A DNA stretch of 64,000 nucleotides. Origin: Chryseolinea lacunae. GTDB lineage: Bacteria > Bacteroidota > Bacteroidia > Cytophagales > Cyclobacteriaceae. Shown here in pieces: positions 50,728 through 59,940 of this stretch. The stretch's first letter is position 1. Every line of letters begins with the position of its first letter. The notes beneath the pieces were generated by a model, which was not told the DNA's origin, did no database searches, and was given only the letters and a program-made list of their open reading frames with translations. Position numbers and translations under genes: made by a program. The DNA lies in the NCBI RefSeq assembly GCF_016735595.1, contig NZ_JAERRB010000001.1, forward strand, positions 1,178,001 to 1,242,000, given 5' to 3'.

Positions 50728-52098
50728 TTACTGCGCGGGCAAGTATCCGCCGAAATGATAGTCTTGTTCCTCCTGGCTAAAAAATCCGGCCACCACGTTG
50801 AAGCCGCCGCCGACATACTTCACGGCAAACGTGTCGTTGTCGAAATGATTGAGCATGCCGATGAGGTCGTTGTAGAGCAGGCCTCCGTTCTGGTCGACGT
50901 CTTCCATTTTAAATTTCAGAATGCCGCCGTCGCGTAGCTGATACGAGTATGTGTATTGCGCTGCGTAGAGACTGACTGAACCGTTTTGTCCGGGCTGTGT
51001 GAACGTGACCACAAATTGCATGAGGCCGGTGTTGGGTGGGAACACCAACCGGATGTCGCGAAGGGTCAGGCGGTAGAGACCGTTGTATAGTGCGGCCGCC
51101 GTTTCATTGTAAAGATCCGTGAACGCGTCTGACTGGCCGGGCAGCGGGTAGATGCCTGCGCCTTCGGGCAAGGTGGCGGTGATCAGTTTTTTGTCGAGCA
51201 GGCTGGCGAGCGAAACTGTGGGTTCAAAAATGAACGTATCTTCCGAGCCCACCAGCGGCAGGCCATCGGCTTCGTTCACGAAATAGGATTTTGTTTCGTC
51301 GTTCCACAACAGCGCGTGGACGGAAAAGCCGTGAATGGTGATGGGGGCTTTCAGCACGATGCCGTTGATTGAAAACGTGTAGGAGGTGCGTGGCGATTTG
51401 ATGGTTGTGCCGTCGCTGTCGATGTACTGGAATGACACCAGCTTTTGTGGAATGCTCAGCGCCATGGGCACCACCGTTTGGTCGGGCAGGGTGAGGCGAT
51501 AGCCGTTGAAGGCTGTGAGGTAGGCGGACGTTTCCTGTAACAAATCCAGAATCCGATCGCCCACAATGGCGCTTTGTTCTTCGGCGCTGGCTTTCACCAA
51601 CACCAGTTCGGCGCTGTGTTGCACACCCTTCATCACCACGCTGTCGCCCGCGGTGCGCACAATGGCAAACTCAAAATCCGACAACAGGCCACTGCCGGGC
51701 AGACCGTTGTTCACGTTGCCGTCGGGATCGGCTGGCAAGTGAATGTAGGAGTAGGTGGTGAAGCTTAGCGTGGCACGTTGCAGGGCCTTTAGTGCCCAGG
51801 TGGTTTCCATGGGCTCTCCTGCTGTTTCCTCGTTAAAGTCCGAGAGCATCGTTACCTGTCCGCCGGGTTTGAAATCGAAATAATAAAAATAGCCTGCGCC
51901 GGTGCCCGTGTAGAGCGATGCCTTCCAGCCATTGGGTGCGTTCATGAGCAGGGTGTTGTATTGGTCCAGTTCGGCCTGCGCGCGCTGGTCGGGTGTTTCT
52001 TTAAAGATGGTGTCATAGTTCCGGTCGCACGCGGTTGTCAACAGCAATGCACAGAGCCAGACGATGCCAAGGGTGGGCTGTATAAAAAGTTTCTTCAT
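50728..52098 (-). CDS. DUF4302-domain lipoprotein
   Basis: A 456-residue lipoprotein (lipobox TTAC, Cys24; ATG 52098 chosen for the signal). The N-terminal half matches DUF4302: DTIFKETPDQRAQAELDQYNT, NAPNGWKASLYTG, YFYYFDFKPGGQVTMLSDFNEETA. This family belongs to SusC/SusD import operons that also code for an HExxH lipoprotein, and here it is the last gene of such an operon, 13 bp after it. Probably a surface-exposed binding protein; substrate unknown. Confidence 0.9.
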   Translation of the reverse strand: MKKLFIQPTLGIVWLCALLLTTACDRNYDTIFKETPDQRAQAELDQYNTLLMNAPNGWKASLYTGTGAGYFYYFDFKPGGQVTMLSDFNEETAGEPMETTWALKALQRATLSFTTYSYIHLPADPDGNVNNGLPGSGLLSDFEFAIVRTAGDSVVMKGVQHSAELVLVKASAEEQSAIVGDRILDLLQETSAYLTAFNGYRLTLPDQTVVPMALSIPQKLVSFQYIDSDGTTIKSPRTSYTFSINGIVLKAPITIHGFSVHALLWNDETKSYFVNEADGLPLVGSEDTFIFEPTVSLASLLDKKLITATLPEGAGIYPLPGQSDAFTDLYNETAAALYNGLYRLTLRDIRLVFPPNTGLMQFVVTFTQPGQNGSVSLYAAQYTYSYQLRDGGILKFKMEDVDQNGGLLYNDLIGMLNHFDNDTFAVKYVGGGFNVVAGFFSQEEQDYHFGGYLPAQ

Positions 52099-52111
52099 CG
52101 TTGTCGGGTCC

Positions 52112-53488
52112 TTAATTTTCCAATACACCAAAACAGAAATTTGCGGGAGAGTCTTGTGGATAGAGTCCAACATACACCTCGCCGCCACACGATTCCACCC
52201 AGTCGAAACGGAACGTCCGGTTCGCGAAGAATGCGTTGAGCGCTCCCACACCAAGGTCGTTGTTGAGATACATGCCGTTCTCGTCGGCATAGCTCATCAA
52301 CACCGCGATGGTGCCGTCGTCCTGGGGAATGAGGAAATAATAGAATGTTGCCTGCTTGTATACTTTGTCTTCGTCGCTCAGATCGTAGTAATATAATTTC
52401 AGGGCGAGTTCGTCGGCGGCGGTGTAGTAGAGTTTGAAATTGTAGTCAAGAGCAAGACCGGCTTCGTGCAACACGCGATTGTCTTGTGCGAAGCGCAGCG
52501 AAAATTCGCTCGGCTCTGCCATTTGACTCAGGTCAAAACGCACGGTGGTTTTTTCTTTTTCAAAGCCCCACACATCGGCCAGCGGTGGCAGTTCTTCGGG
52601 GCCTTCGCCGGGAGGTGCAATGGCGTTGATGGCTTCCTGCACCTTGGTTTGCAACGCATAAAAATCGATGTTGAACGACTCGCGATAATATTGCACCACG
52701 AGCGCTTCTTTCTTTCGCAACAGTGAAAGGCTGTTGCTGTTTGTTCCACACGCCAGAATAGCCTCATAGCCTTCCTTGCCTTCGATGAGCATGGTGGCAA
52801 TCATCTCCACAAAATCTTCGTCGGGCGACGCCATGGCATAGTTGGTGATGAACCCGGCCCCGCGTGCCTGCGCCACCGAGTTGAAACGCCAGTCGCTGGT
52901 GTATAGTCCGGGTGTTATTTCGCGGAAGGCCGATGGATAGGAAAGTGTTTGATTGAGGATGTGGCCAAATTCGTGTTGCACAATGTGCATGAGTTGCTTC
53001 ACGGCCGAACGTTGTGTGGGATCGAACGCGTTCACCACATAGAGCATCACCTTGCGTCCGCCTTCGGCTGTGCCCAGCGTAAACGTGCCGTCGGGGTTGT
53101 AGCGCGCACTGCCGATGGTGACAAACTGTTTCGGGCAATATTGTTTCACAAAGGTGGCGCCGGCCAGATCGGAATAGGGATCGATCCACACTTTTTTCAC
53201 CACCTCCATCACCGGCCGGATCTGCGAAACTTTGGGTGGCACAAGCGTGCGGAAAAGATCGCCTTCGGATGCATCCCAATGATATTTCACTTCGATGTTG
53301 TAGGGGTTTGTGAAATTGGACAGCAGCCATTTGTCAAGCTCCGAATCGGGATGGTTGTTGTCGTTGGTCACATAGTCGGTCCTGGAAGGATCGACCGCTT
53401 CGTTGTAGCCATCCTTGCACGCCAGCGGCAACACCAGCAGGAGGAGCATCAGCATCCCTATCGATAGTTTCTGTGTCTTCATGATCAT
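52112..53488 (-). CDS. Substrate import-associated zinc metallohydrolase lipoprotein
   Basis: A 458-residue lipoprotein (lipobox PLAC, Cys24). A gluzincin-type motif HEFGH lies at residues 172-176, within MHIVQHEFGHILNQ, and a downstream Glu in DEDFVEMIATMLIEG (about 225-235) could be the third zinc ligand. This is the family described as TonB/SusC-linked zinc metallohydrolase lipoproteins. It presumably hydrolyses a peptide-like or other compound before uptake through the adjacent SusC. Start may be at 53488 or 53482. It lies 14 bp behind the SusD gene in the operon. Confidence 0.92.
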   Translation of the reverse strand: MIMKTQKLSIGMLMLLLLVLPLACKDGYNEAVDPSRTDYVTNDNNHPDSELDKWLLSNFTNPYNIEVKYHWDASEGDLFRTLVPPKVSQIRPVMEVVKKVWIDPYSDLAGATFVKQYCPKQFVTIGSARYNPDGTFTLGTAEGGRKVMLYVVNAFDPTQRSAVKQLMHIVQHEFGHILNQTLSYPSAFREITPGLYTSDWRFNSVAQARGAGFITNYAMASPDEDFVEMIATMLIEGKEGYEAILACGTNSNSLSLLRKKEALVVQYYRESFNIDFYALQTKVQEAINAIAPPGEGPEELPPLADVWGFEKEKTTVRFDLSQMAEPSEFSLRFAQDNRVLHEAGLALDYNFKLYYTAADELALKLYYYDLSDEDKVYKQATFYYFLIPQDDGTIAVLMSYADENGMYLNNDLGVGALNAFFANRTFRFDWVESCGGEVYVGLYPQDSPANFCFGVLEN

Positions 53489-53502
53489 GGTCGTTTGGGG
53501 CG

Positions 53503-54978
53503 TTAGCGCGGATTTGGGTTGAGACCGCCAACCGAAATAGCCTCGGCCGGAATTTGCAGTGTGCGTCGCGGATCGTTTGGTCCCAGCGTCAGGCTTTGTC
53601 CGTCGTACGATGTGTGTGTTACCGGAATTTTGTGCCGGAGAATGTCGAACCACCGCAGACCTTCGTGCAAAAATTCTACACGGCGCAGTTCCAGTATGCC
53701 GCGCACGATGGCCTTCTTGTTGTCGGTTTCCTCATAGAGATTGTAGAGGCGGTTAAACGTGACGTTGTTCACCTTGGGGTCGTAGTTGAGCACCCGCATG
53801 CTGATGAAGCGGTTCATGTCGTCGAGTGCTTCGTGAAGCTGCACCTGCATGGCCAGCGCTTCCGCACGACTCAGCAACACTTCTTCTACCGAGAACAACG
53901 GGATGATGGCATACGAATAGCCCGTGCTGGCGTTCATGCCCGTGCGCACAAAGTGTTCGCGAAACTTGAACACAAAATTCACCCCGGTGTTGGTATAGTA
54001 TGTTGAATAGGCATAGTTGCCCGCAGCGGGATTGTTGAGGAAAAACATTTCTGCTCTCCTGACCGCGCCGGTGGAATAGCGCAGCTGGTTGAAGCTCGTG
54101 CCCCAGTTCGATTGCGTGTCGCACAACAACAGGTTTGCTTTTTCGGTGGAGCGTGTGTAGGTCAGCGTCAATTCATTCGACGTGAGCGTGCGGTAGGTTG
54201 TGGTCCAGGGGCGCAGCATCGACGGGATGTCGTTCACGTTGAGCACGGCGTTGGCGTGTTCAATCACTTTGTCATATTCTTTTTTGAACAGATAGAACCG
54301 TGTGGCAAAAGCATGCGATGCGGCCCGTGTGAAATGAAAGCGTGCAAGGTTTGCGCCGTTTGTGCCTGATCCTTCATAGGCATGATCGTCGATGAGGGGC
54401 AGGCCTTCGGTGAGATCCTTCTCGATCATGGCATAGACATAGGCCACGGTTTTGCGATCGTATAGTTTGAGCGACACGGTTTCCGGATCGGTCACATAGG
54501 GAATGCCCTGATCGCCCGTGGCGGTTTGGGGATCATACATTTTGGCAAACAGGCTCACCAGCATGAAGTGCGAATAGGCTCTTGCCAAAAGTGCTTCGCC
54601 TTTCTGCGCGTCATAAAACGTTGAGTCGTTGCTTTGGCGGATGGCACGCAGGGCGTGATTGGCTGCCGCGATGGCGGTGTAGCATCCGTTCCAGTAAAAT
54701 TCGGGCGAGTCCTGCCACGTAGCCGACGCATCGCGCCAGAACCAGGGGTCGCCGTTGGTCACGTCTTCGGTGCCACCAAAGTTGTCTTCCACGTTGTCGG
54801 ACAACGCTTCACAAAAGGGAATGTAGTTCGCCTCCGGATATGCCGTCACCAATAGCTCCGCGATCTTCTCTTTCGAATCGAGACTGGCCCGGTTGTCGGG
54901 CGTCTCCGATAAAAAGTCGTTGCAGCCCGTCATCAACACCACGGTGGCTGCAAACAGGATCGATACTTTCTTTTTCAT
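53503..54978 (-). CDS. SusD/RagB-family lipoprotein (import operon)
   Basis: A 491-residue lipoprotein (lipobox MTGC, Cys19; ATG 54978). SusD features include NDFLSETPDNRASLDSKEKIAELL, a WYWNGCYTAIAAANHAL-like stretch near residue 105, KGEALLARAYSHFMLVSLFAKMY, and the C-terminal ELRRVEFLHEGLRWFDILRHKIPV. It works with the SusC encoded 48 bp upstream. Its companion genes (metallohydrolase, DUF4302) suggest a non-polysaccharide substrate, for instance peptides or a metal-binding compound. Confidence 0.94.
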   Translation of the reverse strand: MKKKVSILFAATVVLMTGCNDFLSETPDNRASLDSKEKIAELLVTAYPEANYIPFCEALSDNVEDNFGGTEDVTNGDPWFWRDASATWQDSPEFYWNGCYTAIAAANHALRAIRQSNDSTFYDAQKGEALLARAYSHFMLVSLFAKMYDPQTATGDQGIPYVTDPETVSLKLYDRKTVAYVYAMIEKDLTEGLPLIDDHAYEGSGTNGANLARFHFTRAASHAFATRFYLFKKEYDKVIEHANAVLNVNDIPSMLRPWTTTYRTLTSNELTLTYTRSTEKANLLLCDTQSNWGTSFNQLRYSTGAVRRAEMFFLNNPAAGNYAYSTYYTNTGVNFVFKFREHFVRTGMNASTGYSYAIIPLFSVEEVLLSRAEALAMQVQLHEALDDMNRFISMRVLNYDPKVNNVTFNRLYNLYEETDNKKAIVRGILELRRVEFLHEGLRWFDILRHKIPVTHTSYDGQSLTLGPNDPRRTLQIPAEAISVGGLNPNPR

Positions 54979-55026
54979 CCGATTACGTTTTAATACTTCG
55001 TTTTCAAATTTCATCTCCACCTTTCA

Positions 55027-58000
55027 TCACAAGGTTAGTTTTAGCGACAGCGTGATTTGTCGCGGCACCGGCAGCGCCACCCCGCCCGAGCTAAAGAACT
55101 CCGGGTCCTGTCCATACAATTTTTTGTCGGCATAGACCAGCCACAGGTTTGTGCCCGTCACACTGACGGACGCATTGGTGAATGTGGTGCCGGACACCAA
55201 TTTGTTGGGGAGCATGTAGCTGAGGGAAATGGTGCGCATCCGCACAAACGAACCGTCGGCCACGCGGGCGTTTGAATAGTTGTAGGTGTTGTAGGGATAG
55301 GTTGAGCTGAGGCCCGCCAGTACGTTGAGGTCGGCAATGGCCGGAATGTCGGTGCTCTTTTCATCGCCCGGCCTAATCCAACGGTCAAGAAATTCGCGCG
55401 GCATGGCGTCGAGGTCTGAGTAGCCATTTTTGAATGAAGGGTTGAGCCTGATTTTGTTTCCGGCCTGGTAGGTGAAAAACACGTTCAGCGTAAGTTGCTT
55501 ATAGCGGAACGTGTTTGACAAACCTCCGGTGATGGTGGGATCGACCGACCCTTCATATTTGAGATATTGTGTGTTGAGGCTTTGCAGAAAAACATTCGTG
55601 CCCAGTTTGCCTTCGTGATCGATGAACGTGGGCACGCCGTTCTCCGGGTTCAGGCCCTGATAGTCGATGGAAAAAAGTCCGCGCACCGGGTAGCCCTGTT
55701 GCGCGCCGCCGTCCTGGAACACCAGGTTGTAGATGCGTGGCTGATTCTTCAGGTTGGTGATGCGGCTCTTGTTGTGGCTGAAAACAAAGTTGGTTGTCCA
55801 CGTCAGTCCGCGGCGATCATAGAGTGTGGCGCCCAGCGAAAAGTCTATGCCGTGCGATTTCATGTCGGCATAGTTGATGGCCTTGTAGGGTTCGCCGCCA
55901 ATGCCCGATGTTTTGATGACGCTGATGAGGTCGAAATGATTCCGGTTGTAGTAGTCGAAGGTGACGGTGAATTTGTTGAAGAAGCCCGTGCTTAATCCTA
56001 CGTTCAGTTCATATTGTTTTTCCCACGTCAGGTCCTGATTCTCCAATCCGTCGATGATGATCTGCGACTCGGTTTCGTCGAAGTGTGGATGGGGTGTGGT
56101 GCCGCTGCGATACACCACCGACGAGTTTGTGGCATTGCCCACGTTTGCCGTGAGACCGTAGCCCGCCTTGAGTGTGAGGTAGTCGATGGCGCGCGCGTTG
56201 CTCATGAAACGTTCGGCATCGAGGTTCCACGCGCCGCTCACGTTCCAGGTGGGAAGCCAGCGGGCCGTGCGGGCTTCACCCAGTTTGTTCGAGCCGTCCA
56301 TGCGCGTGGTGGCGTTCAGCACATACTTGTCGTTGAACGCATAGTTTGCCGACGCATAGAAGCTTGCATAACGTTCTTTGGAATAGCCCATGCCGAAATA
56401 GTTGAAGTTGCCTTCCAGCAGTTGTTTGATGATGAGATAGTCGGTGAATGCCACACCGCCTTTGTTGAATTGATAGCCGTAGCCGTTGTTGTAGGAATTC
56501 TGCCGGTCGATCATGCGCAACTCGTGACCCGCCACAAAATTCACCTGGTGTTTGGTGTTGAACACCTGCTTCAGCGTAAGCTGATTTTTCACATAGTAGC
56601 TTCGCATCTGGTCGTCGGACCGGTTATAGAAACCGCCTTCGGGCAACACCACCACGGGGTCGAGGTTGGGATAGTCGGGATTGTAATAGAGAAATTTGTT
56701 TCCCTGGCGGATCACCTGCGAGCCAGCGGCGCGATAGGCATTGGCCATATTTGAATCGTCGCCCACTTTGTGTTCGGTGGTGGTGCGCACGTCGCGCACG
56801 GCGCCGACAAATTCATACTTCAAGGCTTTTACGATCTGATAGCTGAAGTCGCCCTGCAGGCGAAGGTCGAGCAGGTTCAGGTCGATGAAGTTGGTCTGCG
56901 ATTCTTTGATGATGTTGAACGGTGCATAGTTGCGTGTGAAATATTCCAGGTTGCCCGCGCCATCTTCGGCGGTGAGCACGCGGCTGGTGTTGAGGGCATA
57001 GCTGAAGGGGTTGATGTCGAAGTCGCGGTTGTAGCGTCCTTCCACCACATCGACCTGTCGTGCCACGGTGCCGGGCACGCGTTGCTTGCGCGACGAGCCG
57101 TTGGCGGTGAGGCCGAAGCGAACCTTGTCGGAAAGTTTGAACGTTGCGCTGGCATTCAGGGTGTAGCGGTCCACGTGGTCGGCAATGGTCCAGCCGTTGT
57201 CGTCATAGTAGCTTGTGGAGAAATACAACTGCGACACCTCCGTGCCCGACGACACTCCGAGGGAATGTTCCTGCACAAACGAATTTTTGAAGAGCTCGTC
57301 GAACCAGTCGGTGTTGACCAGCGCATAGCGCTGCAAAAACGCGCGACGCTCCTGCGGCGTGTTCAACAATTCGAACTGATCGGTTTCTTCGTTGAACGAG
57401 CTGTTGATGATGTCGTACATTTTTTTGTAGACCCCACCGTTTGGTCGCGACACCAGGTCGGAATGATTCAGCAACCCCTTGCGCTCCATCTCGGCATAGA
57501 CCGACATCTGATCGGCCGAGTTCAGAATGTTGTAGTTGTTGTAGGAAGGCTTGAGATAGGTTGAGAAGTTTCCCGTGTAGGTGATGACCGGCTTGCCCAC
57601 ACGTCCTTTTTTTGTTTTGATAACAATCACCCCGTCTTTGGCGCGCGCGCCATACAACGCCGTGGCCGAAGCGTCTTTCAGGATGGTGATGCTCTCGATG
57701 TCGTCGGAGTTGAGTCCTGCCACCGAAGAACCGATGAGGGTGTTGGGATCACCCGTGGTAAGTTGTTCCGCAGAAATATTCACCACGTCTTCCAGCACCA
57801 CGTTGTCGACCACCCACAAGGGTTTGTTGTCGCCGGTGATGGACGTGGCACCGCGCACTCTGATTTTTGGCGCAGCCCCAAACGTGCCCGACACATTTTG
57901 CACCGACACGCCCGCAGCGCGGCCTTGCAACATGCGACTCACATCGAGGGTGCCGTCGGTTTTAAAATCTTTCGAGGCCAGTGTCACCACCGCGCCCGTG

Positions 58001-58665
58001 AACAAACGCTTGTCCACTTCCTGATAGCCGGTAGAAACCACGGTGACTTCGTTCAGCGTTTTTGCCTCCACCGCCAACTCGATGTTGATGGTTGTTTCGT
58101 TGGTCACCTTCACTTCGGAGCTGATATAACCCACAAACGAAAACACGAGCGTGACACCGGGGTCCACGTCCAGCACATATTCACCATTCACATTCGTAAC
58201 AGTTCCGGTGCCCGTTCCTTTCACGGTCACGTTCACACCGGGCAGCGAAGATTTTATGTCGGCACCCGTCACTTGTCCGCGCACTCTTATTTTTTCGGGA
58301 CTGTCTTTCAGCACGATCACGATCAGCTTGCCCTCCAGAAATTTATGAGTGAGCTGTGTGTTGTTCAGCATGCGAATGAGCAGGGCACCGATGGGTTCGT
58401 TCTGTGCCGTGAGTGAAATTTTCTTTTCCAGGTCTCGAAACGAATCGTTATAGAAAAAAGAATATCCGCTCTCGCGCTCAATGGCATGCAACGCCTGACG
58501 GATGGTGACATCCTTCAGCTCAAGACTCACGTTTTGAGAATGCGCCGTGCCCGCCAGCGAAACACCGAGGGGGATCAATAGTAGCAAAAGCCAGATTTTC
58601 ATAACCAACGCCGTTTTAAGTAATACTGGCCACAGGTTTCCTTGGCCGTATCCATTTTTTTTCAT
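55027..58665 (-). CDS. SusC-family TonB-dependent transporter with STN domain
   Basis: A 1212-residue outer-membrane transporter. After a signal segment (about 24-43) comes a secretin/TonB short N-terminal domain (about 45-120: VSLELKDVTIRQALHAIERESGYSFFY), the domain by which such transporters talk to a FecR anti-sigma factor. A carboxypeptidase-like domain (about 128-212, VRGQVTGADIKSSLPGVNV), the plug with VDNVVLEDV and ILKDASATALYGARA, and a barrel ending in LKLTL follow. Ligand binding should signal through STN to the FecR and ECF sigma genes upstream. The substrate is unknown. It starts 184 bp after FecR. Confidence 0.96.
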   Translation of the reverse strand: MKKNGYGQGNLWPVLLKTALVMKIWLLLLLIPLGVSLAGTAHSQNVSLELKDVTIRQALHAIERESGYSFFYNDSFRDLEKKISLTAQNEPIGALLIRMLNNTQLTHKFLEGKLIVIVLKDSPEKIRVRGQVTGADIKSSLPGVNVTVKGTGTGTVTNVNGEYVLDVDPGVTLVFSFVGYISSEVKVTNETTINIELAVEAKTLNEVTVVSTGYQEVDKRLFTGAVVTLASKDFKTDGTLDVSRMLQGRAAGVSVQNVSGTFGAAPKIRVRGATSITGDNKPLWVVDNVVLEDVVNISAEQLTTGDPNTLIGSSVAGLNSDDIESITILKDASATALYGARAKDGVIVIKTKKGRVGKPVITYTGNFSTYLKPSYNNYNILNSADQMSVYAEMERKGLLNHSDLVSRPNGGVYKKMYDIINSSFNEETDQFELLNTPQERRAFLQRYALVNTDWFDELFKNSFVQEHSLGVSSGTEVSQLYFSTSYYDDNGWTIADHVDRYTLNASATFKLSDKVRFGLTANGSSRKQRVPGTVARQVDVVEGRYNRDFDINPFSYALNTSRVLTAEDGAGNLEYFTRNYAPFNIIKESQTNFIDLNLLDLRLQGDFSYQIVKALKYEFVGAVRDVRTTTEHKVGDDSNMANAYRAAGSQVIRQGNKFLYYNPDYPNLDPVVVLPEGGFYNRSDDQMRSYYVKNQLTLKQVFNTKHQVNFVAGHELRMIDRQNSYNNGYGYQFNKGGVAFTDYLIIKQLLEGNFNYFGMGYSKERYASFYASANYAFNDKYVLNATTRMDGSNKLGEARTARWLPTWNVSGAWNLDAERFMSNARAIDYLTLKAGYGLTANVGNATNSSVVYRSGTTPHPHFDETESQIIIDGLENQDLTWEKQYELNVGLSTGFFNKFTVTFDYYNRNHFDLISVIKTSGIGGEPYKAINYADMKSHGIDFSLGATLYDRRGLTWTTNFVFSHNKSRITNLKNQPRIYNLVFQDGGAQQGYPVRGLFSIDYQGLNPENGVPTFIDHEGKLGTNVFLQSLNTQYLKYEGSVDPTITGGLSNTFRYKQLTLNVFFTYQAGNKIRLNPSFKNGYSDLDAMPREFLDRWIRPGDEKSTDIPAIADLNVLAGLSSTYPYNTYNYSNARVADGSFVRMRTISLSYMLPNKLVSGTTFTNASVSVTGTNLWLVYADKKLYGQDPEFFSSGGVALPVPRQITLSLKLTL

Positions 58666-58740
58666 AGAATTCGCTGGGATTAGGTAAAATAATATCGTTC
58701 CACTCCGTCACAGGGTTGGTAACTGTTTTGTCTGTCCTAA

Positions 58741-58783
58741 GGGATCAGGAGATGTGTCAGCATCTTTTGATCCCGCTTTTTTT
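58741..58783 (+). terminator. Plus-strand terminator between FecR and SusC; possible antisense RNA end
   Basis: A 14-bp stem (58741-58754 and 58761-58774) with loop TGTCAG and a seven-T run. On the plus strand all 14 pairs form (two as G-U); on the minus strand two of them become A-C mismatches and no T-run follows. The functional direction is therefore opposite to every gene here. No plus-strand gene precedes it, so it probably ends a small antisense RNA made near the SusC start. Confidence 0.75.
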
Positions 58784-58849
58784 CAGGCGATGACTATGGT
58801 TATGTGAGGTTGTATTGTCTTTTCATCGATCGGGGTTTAAGGTTTGTTA

Positions 58850-59905
58850 TCAAGGTGTGGGTGTTGTCTGATATTTTGATTTCGTGTTTTTGTTCTCGCG
58901 CAGTGTCACGCTTTTTTCGTGAATCACAAATTCGATCGGCGACGTGAGCGCCAGCGCCTTCAACACTTGTTCCAAACTGAATTGCTGAATGCGGCCGGTA
59001 TATTTGTAAGCCTCCAGGTTTTCGTCTTCAAACTGAATGGTGACGTTGTAGAGCCGTTCGATTTTTTTTGACAACTCGCGCAACGATTCGCCGCGCACGG
59101 TCAGCCAGCCGTCTTTCCAATCGGCTTCCGCAGCACCATCGATATTTTTCTGAAGCACCAGCGGATGTGTGCCGCGTTCGGCGGGCAATCCCTGCAGGGT
59201 GAGTTTCTCGTTGGGGCGAATCAATATTTCTTCGGCCACACCGGCGGCGTTCACGCGGTTCACTTTCAGGCTGCCGCGGATCAGGGTGGTGCTCACCTCA
59301 TCGTCGTCGCGATAGGCTTTCACATTAAATGCTGTTCCCAACACCGAAATCTCGTAGGCCACGGTTTGCACTTTGAAAGGAACCTTGCGTTTCTCCACAT
59401 CAAAAAACGCTTCGCCTTCCAATGCCAGGTCGCGATTGTCGCTTCCGAAATGTTGATCGAACGAAATGCGCGAGCCGGCATTCAGCCACACGTGCGAGCT
59501 GTCGGGCAACGTCACATAGGTGCGCGCACCGGCCGGCGCTTCAATTCGCGTGAGGAGGGTTTGGGTGGTCGACGGTTTGCTGAACATCCACGCGCCATAG
59601 GCACTCACGATCACAAAGGCAAGCATGGCCGCATAGCGCAGCCACGTTGTCAACACAAATTGCTTCGCGGGTTGTTGTGTGGTCCGGATCTTTGCCAGCA
59701 CCGTTTGCCAGTCTTCGCCCACATTGATCTTTGCATAGGCCGAGGCCTCGAGGGCATGCCAGTGTTTTTCGATCAATGCAAAATCATTTTTAAATTTTTC
59801 ATTGCGCAGCACAACCTCCCACTCTACTTGCTCGGCATCGGAAAGACCTTCTGTTAACCGCTTCGAAGCGAGATACCAGTTTCTGTCGTCGTTGTTTTCT
59901 TCCAT
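58850..59905 (-). CDS. FecR-family anti-sigma factor
   Basis: A 351-residue protein. Residues 1-95 are the cytoplasmic sigma-binding head (DRNWYLASKRLTEGLSDAEQVEWE). A membrane helix follows (about 97-117), then the periplasmic FecR domain (EAPAGARTYVTLPDSSHVWLNAGSRISF; GEAFFDVEKRKVPFKVQT) and the C-terminal STN-like DUF4974 domain (GRIQQFSLEQVLKAL). ATG 59905 is preferred over an upstream in-frame codon. It should hold the ECF sigma factor of 62 kb, from which it is separated by the T9SS gene, an unusual order. Signals reach it from the STN domain of the SusC protein downstream. Confidence 0.95.
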   Translation of the reverse strand: MEENNDDRNWYLASKRLTEGLSDAEQVEWEVVLRNEKFKNDFALIEKHWHALEASAYAKINVGEDWQTVLAKIRTTQQPAKQFVLTTWLRYAAMLAFVIVSAYGAWMFSKPSTTQTLLTRIEAPAGARTYVTLPDSSHVWLNAGSRISFDQHFGSDNRDLALEGEAFFDVEKRKVPFKVQTVAYEISVLGTAFNVKAYRDDDEVSTTLIRGSLKVNRVNAAGVAEEILIRPNEKLTLQGLPAERGTHPLVLQKNIDGAAEADWKDGWLTVRGESLRELSKKIERLYNVTIQFEDENLEAYKYTGRIQQFSLEQVLKALALTSPIEFVIHEKSVTLRENKNTKSKYQTTPTP

Positions 59906-59940
59906 CGTGTTTGTATAAAAATGATTTCCTGTTTTGTCGA

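Noticed and set aside
53559-54006. Plus-strand frames opposite the second SusD gene
   Set aside because: Antisense to a gene with lipobox and complete SusD signature.
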